DNA of 64,000 bases, from contig CP103442.1 of NCBI GenBank assembly GCA_024919035.1, forward strand, positions 1,240,001 to 1,304,000, read 5' to 3'. The notes under the pieces are model-generated. The model made no database searches, was not told where the DNA came from, and worked only from the letters and a program-made list of their open reading frames with translations. Source of the stretch: Methylophilaceae bacterium LSUCC0401. Lineage in GTDB: Bacteria; Pseudomonadota; Gammaproteobacteria; Burkholderiales; Methylophilaceae. A program made the position numbers and the translations under genes. This document shows positions 47,494-59,175 of the stretch, piece after piece; the stretch's first letter is position 1; each line of letters opens with the position of its first letter.

Positions 47494-48243
47494 TTATGCA
47501 CCCGCATCAGACTTACGCTGAGCGATCATATAAATCATTACACCAAACAAGGCTTTTGCTACCACGTCAGCTATAGTATATCCAACTTGAATAACTGGGT
47601 TTACTGCACCTGGATCAGCTTGAAATCCGATCATTGGTAAAATAAACACGATTGGGTAGAAACACCATGAAAGAATCGTTAAAGTTCTTGCTTTACTTAC
47701 AAGGCCTTGAACGGCTTTAGGCTGTTTACTGATAGATGCACCAAGGCCACTAACAAGATCCCTTACAATATATATAAATGGAATCATTGAAAGAACCCAC
47801 CACATCCAACGGTCACCATACATTGATGAATCAGTAATGATTTCACCTGGATAGCCTAGAATAACCATCACTGCTGCAGCTAATGCAAGTTTTGTACCTT
47901 TAGAATATGTTTCTTCTCTAGATAGTCTCATTACTAAAACAAGCTCTAGAAGTAACAATGGTACAGTTAATAACCAATCCACATAACGATATGCATCATT
48001 AAATTGAGCACCAGTTGCTTCAACAGAACCATTAACTAATGTGTATGCATCATTGAAACTTTCAAACATTCTTAAATAATGATAAAAAGCGATTAAACAA
48101 ACTAATCCTGATAAGGATAGCGCTGTTTTATATGCAGGAGCGACTTGAGAACGCTGTGCAAAAAAGAAAACTGTTGCCGCACCAAATGTTGCGATGGCAA
48201 ATGACAACGAGTTGTAAACTAAATTAAATCCACCTACTTCCAT
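47494..48243 (-). CDS. Proteorhodopsin (light-driven proton pump)
   Basis: The 249-residue protein has seven membrane helices. Using the green-proteorhodopsin numbering, the segment RYVDWLLTVPLLLLE contains Arg94, proton acceptor Asp97, Thr101 and proton donor Glu108, the DTE pattern of an outward proton pump; the retinal lysine is in VVAKALFGVMIY. FYHYLRM keeps the histidine that pairs with Asp97. Position 105 is Leu, predicting green rather than blue absorption. The LGYPGEI loop resembles the xanthorhodopsin-like clade, but at the carotenoid-antenna glycine position there is Trp (RWMWWVLS). GGAGA precedes the ATG, and two stop codons follow. Confidence 0.96.
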   Translation of the reverse strand: MEVGGFNLVYNSLSFAIATFGAATVFFFAQRSQVAPAYKTALSLSGLVCLIAFYHYLRMFESFNDAYTLVNGSVEATGAQFNDAYRYVDWLLTVPLLLLELVLVMRLSREETYSKGTKLALAAAVMVILGYPGEIITDSSMYGDRWMWWVLSMIPFIYIVRDLVSGLGASISKQPKAVQGLVSKARTLTILSWCFYPIVFILPMIGFQADPGAVNPVIQVGYTIADVVAKALFGVMIYMIAQRKSDAGA

Positions 48244-48372
48244 AGAGATTCTCCATTTTAAATTTATATTGCTCTTTTGAAACTATCATCACTTTCGAAA
48301 GATACAAAAAAACCCATAAACTTAAATAAATACCTCTCTTCATGTATTAACTTAAATTTATAGATCCAGAAA

Positions 48373-48389
48373 AATCAGTATAACTGATT
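48373..48389. promoter_or_regulatory. Palindrome overlapping the candidate -10 of the rhodopsin promoter
   Basis: AATCAGT-ATA-ACTGATT is a 7-base inverted repeat with a 3-base centre. On the minus strand it overlaps TATACT (48377-48382), the best -10 candidate for the rhodopsin gene, with TTTAGT 17 bases upstream. This would give a start near 48370 and a leader of about 127 bases. An operator role is inferred. Confidence 0.4.
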
Positions 48390-48424
48390 ATTGATAATGA
48401 CTAAAATGTTTTATAAAAGTTTCA

Positions 48425-48456
48425 TAAAAAAACCCTTGTATAACAAGGGTTTTTTA
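48425..48456 (-). terminator. Intrinsic terminator of the small membrane protein gene
   Basis: On the minus strand AACCCTTG pairs with CAAGGGTT around TTATA and a T-run follows at 48425-48432. It isolates the upstream small gene from the rhodopsin gene. Confidence 0.85.
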
Positions 48457-48474
48457 TTGTTCTAAACGCTACTT

Positions 48475-48711
48475 CTATTTACGTGCTTTCCATATAGAAT
48501 AAAGCACCCAGATGGCTACAAGACCAACAATTCCCTCACCGCCAAGTGAGTTTAGATGGCCAGTTACAGTTTCAATGACTCTTGGTTGACCGAAGAATGG
48601 TATTGCTGCTCCACCCATAAGTATCTGTAAAACAATACCAAGAGCTAAAAGACTTATTACGGTTTCCGCAAGTGCAGCGGCCCAACTTCTTACTGTTTTT
48701 AGAATATCCAT
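48475..48711 (-). CDS. Unrecognised 78-residue two-helix membrane protein upstream of the rhodopsin
   Basis: The product has an amphipathic N-terminus (MDILKTVRSWAAALAET), a first membrane helix (about 14-34, VISLLALGIVLQILMGG), a short loop with IPFFGQPRVIETV, a second helix (about 58-74, EGIVGLVAIWVLYSIW) and a KARK end. I do not recognise the family. It has a near-consensus promoter, a strong AAGGAG nine bases from the ATG, and its own terminator, the picture of a highly expressed single gene. It lies directly upstream of the rhodopsin in the same direction. A link to the rhodopsin is inference from position only. Confidence 0.8.
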   Translation of the reverse strand: MDILKTVRSWAAALAETVISLLALGIVLQILMGGAAIPFFGQPRVIETVTGHLNSLGGEGIVGLVAIWVLYSIWKARK

Positions 48712-48738
48712 CTATTACTTCTCCTTGTTTTAGTAATA

Positions 48739-48766
48739 ACTATAGAAATTACGTTTAAACTCTCAA
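48739..48766 (-). promoter_or_regulatory. Near-consensus sigma-70 promoter of the small membrane protein gene
   Basis: On the minus strand TTGAGA (48761-48766) is followed after 16 bases by TATAGT (48739-48744); each differs from consensus in one base. The start would be near 48732, leaving a leader of about 20 bases that contains AAGGAG. Confidence 0.6.
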
Positions 48767-48928
48767 CTCTTTAAACATATAAAAAACAATACTCTCTTTG
48801 TAAAAAAATACAATATTTAGTAAAAATTTTTATATTGACAACAATATATAGATATTATAAATTAATAAGTTCCCCTATATAATTCGTAAATATTTGCTCT
48901 TGCTAACATCAAAAAATGATAACTTGAA

Positions 48929-50758
48929 CTACTCCACTGTGACTGATTTTGCTAAATTTCGAGGTTTATCAACATCTGTTTTTTTAGATAATGCAACATG
49001 GTAGGCTAATAATTGTACTGGAATTGAATGGACGATGGGTGACAAGATTCCTACATGTCTATTGGTTCTAATAACATGAATACCCGTTTCAGCATCAAAA
49101 TGACTATCAGCATCTGCAATCACAAAAAGCTCTCCCCCTCTTGCTTTAACCTCTTGCATATTTGATTTTACTTTTTCTAATAATTTATCATTGGGAGCAA
49201 TCACAACAACAGGGAGGTCTTTATCCACCAATGCTAAGGGGCCATGTTTTAATTCACCAGCGGGATATGCTTCCGCATGAATATAAGACACCTCTTTTAA
49301 TTTTAGTGCTCCTTCGAGAGCAATAGGGTAATGCAATCCCCGTCCTAAAAAAAGAGCATTAGATTTTTGACTAAATTTTTTGGCCCATGCTTTAATTTGT
49401 GGTTCTAAATTTAATGCTGTTTGAATATGTCCAGATAATTTTCTTAGCTCTTCTATGTAGGCTAATTCATTTTTCTTTGTAATTTTTTTTCTTTGTTTTG
49501 CAAAAATTAATGCTAAAACAAAAAGGCAAACTAATTGAGTCGTAAATGCTTTTGTTGAAGCGACACCAATTTCAACTCCTGCTCTGGTATAAAAAACATT
49601 ATTTGATTGTCTAACTATGGCACTTTCTTGAACATTACAAATAGTTAAAGAATGTTTATTTCCGTTTTTCTTAGCTTGTTTCAATGCTTCCAACGTATCA
49701 AGCGTCTCTCCTGATTGAGATATGGTTATAATAAGTTGTTTTTTCGGAGTCACTACATCTCGATAACGATATTCGCTAGCAATTTCTACGTTAACAGGCA
49801 CTTTAGCTAGATGTTCAAACCAATATTTAGCTGTTAAACCTGCATAGTAACTTGTTCCTGCCGCTAAAATTAAAATACTTTCAAACTTTGATGCATCAAA
49901 TTTTGTTCCACCAATCAATTTTGGATTAATGGAACCCTCATCGATAATGGACTCAATAGTATCTGCAATTGCAACAGGTTGTTCATATATCTCCTTTTGC
50001 ATAAAATGATTATATGGGCCAAGTTCCATTTGGTTTTCTTTAACAGAGCTTTTATGAACTTTTCTATTAATTTGATTTAAATTATTATCAAAAATTTGAT
50101 AGTCATCTGAAGCAATTAAAGCTATATCTCCATCCTCAAGAAACACTACATTATTTGTTACTGATATTAATGCCGAAATATCAGATGCAATAAAATTTTG
50201 ATCCTCTGATACTCCTATAATTAACGGACATCCATTTCTTGCAACAATAATTTCATTTGAGTATTTATCACTCACTGCTATTGCATAAGCTCCCTCAAGT
50301 TTTTTACAGGTTTTATGCACCGCATCTAAGAGCGAAGATTTATTTTTTCTATAGAAGTGAATTAAATGTGCGATTACCTCGGTATCAGTTTCTGATTTAA
50401 ATTTATAACTTTTATTTTTTAAGAACTCACAAAGTTTTGCATGATTTTCAATAATGCCATTGTGCACAACTACTATTTCATTATTTGAAATATGGGGATG
50501 TGCGTTTTTTTCTGATACTCCACCATGTGTTGCCCACCTTGTATGACCAATACCTGTTTTACCCTTAAAATCTTTTTCTAATATTTTTTTATGAATTGTT
50601 GAAACTCTTCCAACTGATCTAATTCTTTGAATTCGCTGATGATGAATAATCGCGACTCCTACCGAGTCATATCCTCGATATTCAAGTTTTTCCAATCCAT
50701 TAATTAAGATTGGAACAATATTATTATTTTTTGATACACCGCCAACAATTCCACACAT
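48929..50758 (-). CDS. glmS: Glutamine-fructose-6-phosphate aminotransferase
   Basis: GlmS makes glucosamine-6-phosphate, the first step to UDP-GlcNAc. The 609-residue protein has the N-terminal Ntn glutaminase domain starting MCGIVGG, with Cys2 as the catalytic nucleophile, [10 protein letters not shown] and [10 protein letters not shown], then two SIS isomerase domains ([41 protein letters not shown]). It ends with the invariant [13 protein letters not shown]. It follows glmU by two bases. No glmS ribozyme-like structure is seen before it, as expected in a Gram-negative. Confidence 0.98.
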   Translation of the reverse strand: MCGIVGGVSKNNNIVPILINGLEKLEYRGYDSVGVAIIHHQRIQRIRSVGRVSTIHKKILEKDFKGKTGIGHTRWATHGGVSEKNAHPHISNNEIVVVHNGIIENHAKLCEFLKNKSYKFKSETDTEVIAHLIHFYRKNKSSLLDAVHKTCKKLEGAYAIAVSDKYSNEIIVARNGCPLIIGVSEDQNFIASDISALISVTNNVVFLEDGDIALIASDDYQIFDNNLNQINRKVHKSSVKENQMELGPYNHFMQKEIYEQPVAIADTIESIIDEGSINPKLIGGTKFDASKFESILILAAGTSYYAGLTAKYWFEHLAKVPVNVEIASEYRYRDVVTPKKQLIITISQSGETLDTLEALKQAKKNGNKHSLTICNVQESAIVRQSNNVFYTRAGVEIGVASTKAFTTQLVCLFVLALIFAKQRKKITKKNELAYIEELRKLSGHIQTALNLEPQIKAWAKKFSQKSNALFLGRGLHYPIALEGALKLKEVSYIHAEAYPAGELKHGPLALVDKDLPVVVIAPNDKLLEKVKSNMQEVKARGGELFVIADADSHFDAETGIHVIRTNRHVGILSPIVHSIPVQLLAYHVALSKKTDVDKPRNLAKSVTVE

Positions 50759-50760
50759 AT

Positions 50761-52122
50761 TTATTTTTTCTTTGGTCTTTGCCAGTTACTGATACTTTTT
50801 TGACTTACTCTGGATAAGGTTAATTGATTCTCCGGTGCATCCTCTACTATTGTTGATCCTGCTCCAATAGTAGCTCCTTTTTTAATAATAACAGGTGCAA
50901 TCAATTGTGTATCTGATCCAATAAAAACATCATCTTCTATAATTGTCTGATGTTTATTTGCTCCATCATAATTACATGTAATTGTTCCCGCTCCAAGGTT
51001 AACGCTTTCTCCAATTATAGAATCGCCTACATAAGATAAATGATTAATTTTTGTATGATTGCCTACAGTCGATTTTTTTAATTCCACAAAATTCCCGATA
51101 TTAATATTATTTGATAAAGATGTTGCGGGTCTTATTCTGGCATAGGGGCCGATATTACACCCATGTCCAATTATTGCCTGATCAATATGATTAAATGCTA
51201 ATAATTGATTGCTCTCTCCAATAGTTGTGTCTTTGATAATATTATAAGGACCGATATAGGTACCTTTTTTTAAAATTACATCGCCTTCAAAAATACAGCC
51301 TATATCAATTACGACACCTTCTTCACACATCAAAGAACCACGTATATCAATTCTTTCTGGATCAATAATTTTTATGCCTTGATCAATTAATAACTGTGCT
51401 TTTTCTTTCATATAAGATCTTTCTAGGTCAATCAACTCTCTCATTGAGTTAACTCCCTGAATTGTATTTTCATTGCTGGAGATAACGTCCGCAATGTCGA
51501 CTTGATCATTAACAGCCAATTCTATGATATCAGTTAAATAATATTCTTTTTGTGCATTATTATTATTAAGCTTTAATAACCATTGGTTCAAAAAATCTGT
51601 TTTTACACACATGATCCCCGTATTAATTTCATTGATAAGAAGCTGTGATTGATCACAATCTTTTTCTTCAACAATTTTTATAATTTTTTTTGTTTGTTGG
51701 TTACGAACAATTCTTCCAAAACCATGTGAATTTTTTTTAAAAAAAGTAATCAATCCTATTCCTGTTTTTGATGTTGCTGTAAACAATTCTTGTAAGATAT
51801 TAGAGCTAACCAATGGGACATCGCCATATAAAATCATTGTGTATTCGCTATCTAATTTTGGTATCGCCTGAATAACAGCATGCCCTGTACCCAATTGTTG
51901 CTCTTGAATTACAAAATGTAAATCTTGTGATTTGAAATAATTCTGGATTTCTTCTGCTTGATAACCAATTATTGGGATTATTTTTTTTGGATGAAGTGTT
52001 CTTGCAGTTTCGATTACTTTTTCAAGAAAAGGCTTTCCTAAAAAGTGATGCATGACTTTTGGTTTAGTGGACCTCATTCGAGTTCCTTTACCTGCAGCCA
52101 ATATAACAATATCTAGATTCAT
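50761..52122 (-). CDS. glmU: Bifunctional UDP-N-acetylglucosamine pyrophosphorylase/acetyltransferase
   Basis: GlmU acetylates glucosamine-1-phosphate and then attaches UMP, giving UDP-GlcNAc for cell wall and LPS. The chosen ATG at 52122 gives [18 protein letters not shown], the family N-terminus, and 453 residues; a start 21 bases earlier is also open. The nucleotidyltransferase domain (about 1-230, with LYGDVPLVS) precedes left-handed beta-helix hexapeptide repeats with [11 protein letters not shown] and [11 protein letters not shown]. It starts only about 20 bases after the atpC terminator. Confidence 0.96.
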   Translation of the reverse strand: MNLDIVILAAGKGTRMRSTKPKVMHHFLGKPFLEKVIETARTLHPKKIIPIIGYQAEEIQNYFKSQDLHFVIQEQQLGTGHAVIQAIPKLDSEYTMILYGDVPLVSSNILQELFTATSKTGIGLITFFKKNSHGFGRIVRNQQTKKIIKIVEEKDCDQSQLLINEINTGIMCVKTDFLNQWLLKLNNNNAQKEYYLTDIIELAVNDQVDIADVISSNENTIQGVNSMRELIDLERSYMKEKAQLLIDQGIKIIDPERIDIRGSLMCEEGVVIDIGCIFEGDVILKKGTYIGPYNIIKDTTIGESNQLLAFNHIDQAIIGHGCNIGPYARIRPATSLSNNINIGNFVELKKSTVGNHTKINHLSYVGDSIIGESVNLGAGTITCNYDGANKHQTIIEDDVFIGSDTQLIAPVIIKKGATIGAGSTIVEDAPENQLTLSRVSQKSISNWQRPKKK

Positions 52123-52141
52123 AATATTAGGAAGTATAAAC

Positions 52142-52170
52142 AAAAAAAGCAGCCTTATCGCTGCTTTTTT
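52142..52170 (-). terminator. Intrinsic terminator of the ATP synthase operon
   Basis: AGCAGC (148-153) and GCTGCT (160-165) form a stem around CTTATC with A and T runs on the two sides. It lies 13 bases after the atpC stop. Being symmetric it could work on either strand, but no plus-strand gene ends here. Confidence 0.85.
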
Positions 52171-52182
52171 AGATCAACCAGA

Positions 52183-52602
52183 TTACTTTTTCTTTCTTAA
52201 TCTTTGAATTGCTTGAACCTGTGCCACAGCCTCAGCTAATTCAGCTTGTGCTTTCGCATAATCAATATTACCTTTTTGATTATTTAAAGCATCTTCAGCT
52301 TGTTTTTTTGCTTGATTAGCTTTGGCTTCATCAAGATCAGTTCCACGAACGGCTGTATCTGATAAAACAGTAACTGAACCAGGTTGAACTTCTAAAATTC
52401 CCCCTGAAACATACACGAGCTCTTCTTCATTCTTACCAGATATTTTTATTCTTACTGAGCCTGGTTTTAAAGTTGTTATCATAGGCGCATGATTTGGATA
52501 TATACCCACCTCTCCCATTGATGAGGGTGCCACAACAAACTCCGCTTCCCCAGAAAAAATGGATTCTTCAGCGCTTACAACATCAACTAAGACTTTACTC
52601 AT
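52183..52602 (-). CDS. atpC: F1Fo ATP synthase epsilon subunit
   Basis: Epsilon belongs to the central stalk and regulates F1. The 139-residue protein has the N-terminal beta-sandwich ([38 protein letters not shown] and [22 protein letters not shown]) and a two-helix C-terminal domain rich in Ala, Gln and Lys (about 85-139). It is last in the operon atpIBEFHAGDC, followed by a terminator. Confidence 0.97.
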   Translation of the reverse strand: MSKVLVDVVSAEESIFSGEAEFVVAPSSMGEVGIYPNHAPMITTLKPGSVRIKISGKNEEELVYVSGGILEVQPGSVTVLSDTAVRGTDLDEAKANQAKKQAEDALNNQKGNIDYAKAQAELAEAVAQVQAIQRLRKKK

Positions 52603-52622
52603 AAAATACCTTGCTTAAATTA

Positions 52623-54065
<1,443 letters not shown>

Positions 54066-54087
54066 TTACTCATCTAAAAAATTTAAA

Positions 54088-54954
54088 TTATGAAACCGCA
54101 GCAGCCCCGCCAACGATTTCCGATATTTCTTTTGTAATTGCTGCTTGACGTGCTTTGTTGTAAACCAAAGTCAACTCATCAATCACATTTACTGCATTAT
54201 CTGATGCTGCTTTCATTGCCACCATTCGAGCAGATTGCTCAGATGCCATATTTTCTGCTACAGAATGATAAATTATTGATTCGATATACCTTTTCAACAA
54301 CTCATCAATAACAGCATCTACATTAGGCTCATAAATATAATCCCATGGGCCTTCTGGTGCGCCAATTTTTTCACCACTTAAAGGTAATACTTGATCCATC
54401 ATTGGCTCTTGTTTCATGGTATTAATAAATTTTGTGTAACAAATATATAATTGATCAATTTCTCCATTGATATATTCATCTAGCATGACTTTGATACTTC
54501 CGATTAAATCATTCACATGCGGAGTGTCTCCTAAACCGGTGATATTTGATTTAACATCTGCGCCTATGCGCTTCATAAAACTGAAGCCTTTTGTACCAAT
54601 AGCTGCTATATGAACTTTTTTACCCTCTTTTTCCCAATCTTTAATTTGATTTAAGGATGTTCTTAAAACGTTTGTATTTAATCCGCCACATAATCCTTTA
54701 TCAGAGGTCACAACGATCAATCCAACATTTTTAATCTTTTCTCTTGTAATCAAGAAAGGGTGTTTAGACTCCGATTGTGCAAACGAAAGATGCGCAGCAA
54801 CATTTCTGATTTTTTCAGAGTAAGGTCTTGATGCAGCCATACGATCCTGAGCTTTTCTCATTTTAGAGGCAGCAACCATTTCCATCGCTTTAGTGATTTT
54901 TTTGGTATTTTCTACACTCTTAATTTTCGTTCGGATTTCTTTACTACCGGCCAT
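54088..54954 (-). CDS. atpG: F1Fo ATP synthase gamma subunit
   Basis: Gamma is the rotating central shaft. The 288-residue protein starts [35 protein letters not shown] and ends with [41 protein letters not shown], the two long helices that form the coiled coil, with the [10 protein letters not shown] segment between. Confidence 0.98.
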   Translation of the reverse strand: MAGSKEIRTKIKSVENTKKITKAMEMVAASKMRKAQDRMAASRPYSEKIRNVAAHLSFAQSESKHPFLITREKIKNVGLIVVTSDKGLCGGLNTNVLRTSLNQIKDWEKEGKKVHIAAIGTKGFSFMKRIGADVKSNITGLGDTPHVNDLIGSIKVMLDEYINGEIDQLYICYTKFINTMKQEPMMDQVLPLSGEKIGAPEGPWDYIYEPNVDAVIDELLKRYIESIIYHSVAENMASEQSARMVAMKAASDNAVNVIDELTLVYNKARQAAITKEISEIVGGAAAVS

Positions 54955-54971
54955 AATTTTTCCAAATAATC

Positions 54972-56513
54972 TTAATATTTACTTGAAGATTTAAAATCTT
55001 CAATAGCTTTAACAAGGTCTTTTTCATCTTTTTCAGAAAGCTCAAGACTTTTCTCAATACTCTCCATAACCTTCTTATGTTTTGACCCAATAAAACCATG
55101 AAGATCTGATTCGCAATTTAGAATTTTATCAACAGGAACATCGTCAAAATAACCATTATTTGCTGCATATAATGTTATCGCCATTTTTGAAACACTTAAT
55201 GGACTATACTGGGCTTGTTTCATTAATTCAGTAAACATTCTTCCACGGTCAAGCTGTTTTCTAGTAGCTTCATCTAGGTCCGAAGCAAACTGAGCAAAAG
55301 CTGCAAGTTCACGATACTGAGCTAGAGCAAGTCGCACACCGCCACCTAATTTTTTAATAACTTTCGTTTGCGCAGCCCCCCCTACTCGAGAAACTGAAAT
55401 ACCTGCATTGATCGCCGGACGAATACCTGCGTTAAATAAATCAGATTCTAGGAAGATTTGTCCATCAGTAATAGAAATTACGTTTGTTGGTACAAAAGCT
55501 GAAACATCACCAGCTGCTGTTTCAATAACAGGAAGGGCTGTAAGAGATCCTGTCTTACCCTTAACCTTTCCTTTTGTAAAATCCTCAACATATTTTTCGT
55601 TCACCCGAGCAGCTCTTTCAAGCAATCTTGAATGAATATAAAACACATCGCCAGGGTATGCTTCACGTCCAGGCGGTCTTCTTAAAAGTAATGATATTTG
55701 TCGATAAGCAACTGCCTGTTTGCTGAGATCATCATAAATAATTAATGCATCTTCGCCTCGATCTCTAAAGTATTCCCCCATTGTGCAACCTGAGTATGGA
55801 GCAAGAAACTGTAAAGCTGCTGAATCAGATGCAGATGCGACAACAACGGTTGTATAGTCCATTGCTCCTGTTTCTTCAAGTTTGCGAACAACGTTAGCAA
55901 TTGTTGAAGCCTTTTGTCCAATGGCAACATATATACAGGTCATATTTTGACCTTTTTGATTAATAATTGCGTCAACAGCAACTGCCGTTTTACCCGTCTG
56001 TCTGTCACCGATAATGAGTTCTCGTTGACCGCGGCCAATTGGAACCATCGAGTCAACTGATTTCAATCCAGTTTGCACTGGCTGTGAAACAGATTTTCTC
56101 GCAATAACGCCAGGAGCAACTTTTTCAATTTTGTCTGTAAGTTTTGATTTAATTGGTCCCTTGCCATCCAATGGATTTCCAAGGGCATCTACAACGCGTC
56201 CAATAAGTTCTGGGCCAACAGGCACTTCTAAAATTTTGCCTGTACACTTACAGGTATCGCCTTCAGAAATATGTTCATAATCACCTAAAACAACTGCGCC
56301 TACTGAGTCTCTTTCCAGGTTAAGAGCCATGCCAAAGGTATTGCCAGGAAATTCAATCATTTCTCCAGACATTACATTTGAAAGACCATGAATTCGAACA
56401 ATACCATCAGTCACAGAAACAACTGTACCTTGTGTTCTCGCTTCTGATGAAGGTTTGAAATCTTTGATCCGACTTTTTATCAGTTCACTAATTTCTGAAG
56501 TTGATAATTGCAT
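54972..56513 (-). CDS. atpA: F1Fo ATP synthase alpha subunit
   Basis: Alpha carries the non-catalytic nucleotide sites. The 513-residue protein has an N-terminal crown domain ([13 protein letters not shown]), Walker [61 protein letters not shown] and the C-terminal [27 protein letters not shown]. It follows atpH. Confidence 0.98.
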   Translation of the reverse strand: MQLSTSEISELIKSRIKDFKPSSEARTQGTVVSVTDGIVRIHGLSNVMSGEMIEFPGNTFGMALNLERDSVGAVVLGDYEHISEGDTCKCTGKILEVPVGPELIGRVVDALGNPLDGKGPIKSKLTDKIEKVAPGVIARKSVSQPVQTGLKSVDSMVPIGRGQRELIIGDRQTGKTAVAVDAIINQKGQNMTCIYVAIGQKASTIANVVRKLEETGAMDYTTVVVASASDSAALQFLAPYSGCTMGEYFRDRGEDALIIYDDLSKQAVAYRQISLLLRRPPGREAYPGDVFYIHSRLLERAARVNEKYVEDFTKGKVKGKTGSLTALPVIETAAGDVSAFVPTNVISITDGQIFLESDLFNAGIRPAINAGISVSRVGGAAQTKVIKKLGGGVRLALAQYRELAAFAQFASDLDEATRKQLDRGRMFTELMKQAQYSPLSVSKMAITLYAANNGYFDDVPVDKILNCESDLHGFIGSKHKKVMESIEKSLELSEKDEKDLVKAIEDFKSSSKY

Positions 56514-56531
56514 TATTTTCTCCTGGGTAAA

Positions 56532-57068
56532 TTACGCTTTCATCGAGAAAGCTAAACTTTGTAACTGTCCTTTAACTGAAGCGTCAATAACTGTATCGCC
56601 AACAGTAATAACACTTCCTCCTAAAATTGATTCATCAATCTCTACTGATGCTTCAATTTTTTTATTTAATTTTTTTTCTAAATTTTTAACAATTTCATCT
56701 GTTTCTTTTTTTGTTATTTTTGTTGCGACAATAATTTTTGCAGAAACAGAATTTTCCTCATTTGCCTTCAATGACTCAAATGCATCGCTGATGAAGGGAA
56801 GAACCAGCAAGCGTTTATTTTCTATTAAAAGCTTTATCAAATTTTCACATTCACTTGAAATCTTTTTTTGACAAATATTAAACAACAATTTCTCTTTATC
56901 GGACTCGAGAATTTTTGAATCCTGAATAACAGACTTAATTGAATCATTTTCAACAACGCCTGATAATAACTTGAGCATTTCTGACCAATCGTTTAACTTC
57001 TTTTGATCTTTAGCCAGATCAAAAATAGCATGAGCATATGGTCTAGCAATTGTTGAAATTTCAGCCAT
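56532..57068 (-). CDS. atpH: F1Fo ATP synthase delta subunit
   Basis: Delta connects the peripheral stalk to the top of F1. The 178-residue protein starts ISTIARPYAHAIFDLAKDQKKLNDW, has the helical N-terminal bundle, and ends with the family's ASVEIDESILGGSVITVGDTVIDASVKGQL segment. It follows atpF after four bases. Confidence 0.96.
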   Translation of the reverse strand: MAEISTIARPYAHAIFDLAKDQKKLNDWSEMLKLLSGVVENDSIKSVIQDSKILESDKEKLLFNICQKKISSECENLIKLLIENKRLLVLPFISDAFESLKANEENSVSAKIIVATKITKKETDEIVKNLEKKLNKKIEASVEIDESILGGSVITVGDTVIDASVKGQLQSLAFSMKA

Positions 57069-57072
57069 TTGA

Positions 57073-57543
57073 TTAAAGATCCTTAGAGAGTTTAGTTAAC
57101 ATTGCACTGTGAGTCTTAGCATCTATTTCTTTTTCAAGAATTTTTTGTGCGCCCTCTATTGCAAGAGATGCAACTTGTGCTCTAAGATTTTCTTTGGCTT
57201 TATTAACTTCTTGTTGGATTTCAGATTTTGCATTAGCAATAATGCGATCTGCATCGATTTTTGCATTTTGTTTGGCTTCTTCAATTATTTCACTAGCTCT
57301 TTTTTCTGCTTGAGAAACAATTTCTGAAGACTTTTCTTTTGCACCGTCTAAAACCTCGGTTGTTTTTTTCTCTGCCATCTCCAAAGAAGCCTTTCCTTCT
57401 CTGGCTGCTGCCAATCCGTCAGCAATTTCTTTTTGTCTATTTTCAATTGCATTAAGTAATGGCGGCCAAACAAATTTGACAGTGAACCATATTAAAATTG
57501 CAAAAGTTAAAGCTTGTGCAATTAAAGTAAACTGGATATTCAT
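57073..57543 (-). CDS. atpF: F1Fo ATP synthase b subunit
   Basis: Subunit b forms the peripheral stalk. The 156-residue protein has one N-terminal membrane helix ([24 protein letters not shown]) and then a long, charged, Ala/Glu/Lys-rich helix typical of the stator ([20 protein letters not shown] onwards). Position between atpE and atpH and the length are normal. Confidence 0.97.
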   Translation of the reverse strand: MNIQFTLIAQALTFAILIWFTVKFVWPPLLNAIENRQKEIADGLAAAREGKASLEMAEKKTTEVLDGAKEKSSEIVSQAEKRASEIIEEAKQNAKIDADRIIANAKSEIQQEVNKAKENLRAQVASLAIEGAQKILEKEIDAKTHSAMLTKLSKDL

Positions 57544-57577
57544 TTAATCTCCAAATTTATGATATCTAAATTAAACA

Positions 57578-57859
<282 letters not shown>

Positions 57860-57880
57860 TTAAATTCCCTTCAAATAAAA

Positions 57881-58696
<816 letters not shown>

Positions 58697-59101
58697 TCAA
58701 CTTAATTTATCTAATTTAGATATCGCCAACCCTGACATCAATGCTGAAATAGCCAATCCAAGCACCAAACCAAAGGGCTGTATATCTGTATAAAATTTAA
58801 ATCCCAACCACAAAGCCACAATTATAAATATTAATTTTACAAGTTCAGCTTTTATAATATTAACTATGACTGATGATGCGGGCTGACCCTTTACATTTAT
58901 TTTTGCAATGGGAAAGGATAAAACAAATCCACCTAAGACTGCACCGAATCCAATCAATAATGATAATCCCAGTGCTAAGGAGTAGTAATAAACCAAAAAC
59001 AAAAACAATACTGATGCAACAATTATTTGACGCAAGAGCATTTTTTTTAATTGTTTTGGCAATCCTCCCAATTTTTCAGTGATTAAACCCGAATCTTTCA
59101 T
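58697..59101 (-). CDS. atpI: ATP synthase I subunit
   Basis: AtpI is a small membrane protein that may assist c-ring assembly or magnesium transport; its role is debated. The 134-residue product has four membrane helices (about 26-45, 48-68, 84-100, 108-128) and stands in the usual first position of the atp operon, three bases before atpB. Sequence conservation is low, so the position is the main evidence. Confidence 0.85.
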   Translation of the reverse strand: MKDSGLITEKLGGLPKQLKKMLLRQIIVASVLFLFLVYYYSLALGLSLLIGFGAVLGGFVLSFPIAKINVKGQPASSVIVNIIKAELVKLIFIIVALWLGFKFYTDIQPFGLVLGLAISALMSGLAISKLDKLS

Positions 59102-59175
59102 TTCACTGAAAACGTTCCTTACAAAAACATTGAATTTTGAATGGAAATTAGAGACAAGTCAAGGCTTAATCATGC

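Noticed and set aside
46522-48243. Xanthorhodopsin-type carotenoid antenna system
   Set aside because: Trp occupies the position of the antenna glycine and no carotenoid hydroxylase or ketolase is encoded here; the pathway ends at beta-carotene and retinal.
48835-48860. Plus-strand TTGACA followed by TATAAA as a promoter
   Set aside because: The spacing is 15 bases and it would fire into the 3' end of glmS with no gene to serve; AT-rich chance match.
50759-50900. glmS ribozyme or leader upstream of glmS
   Set aside because: glmS starts two bases after glmU, so there is no leader, and the ribozyme is confined mainly to Gram-positive bacteria.
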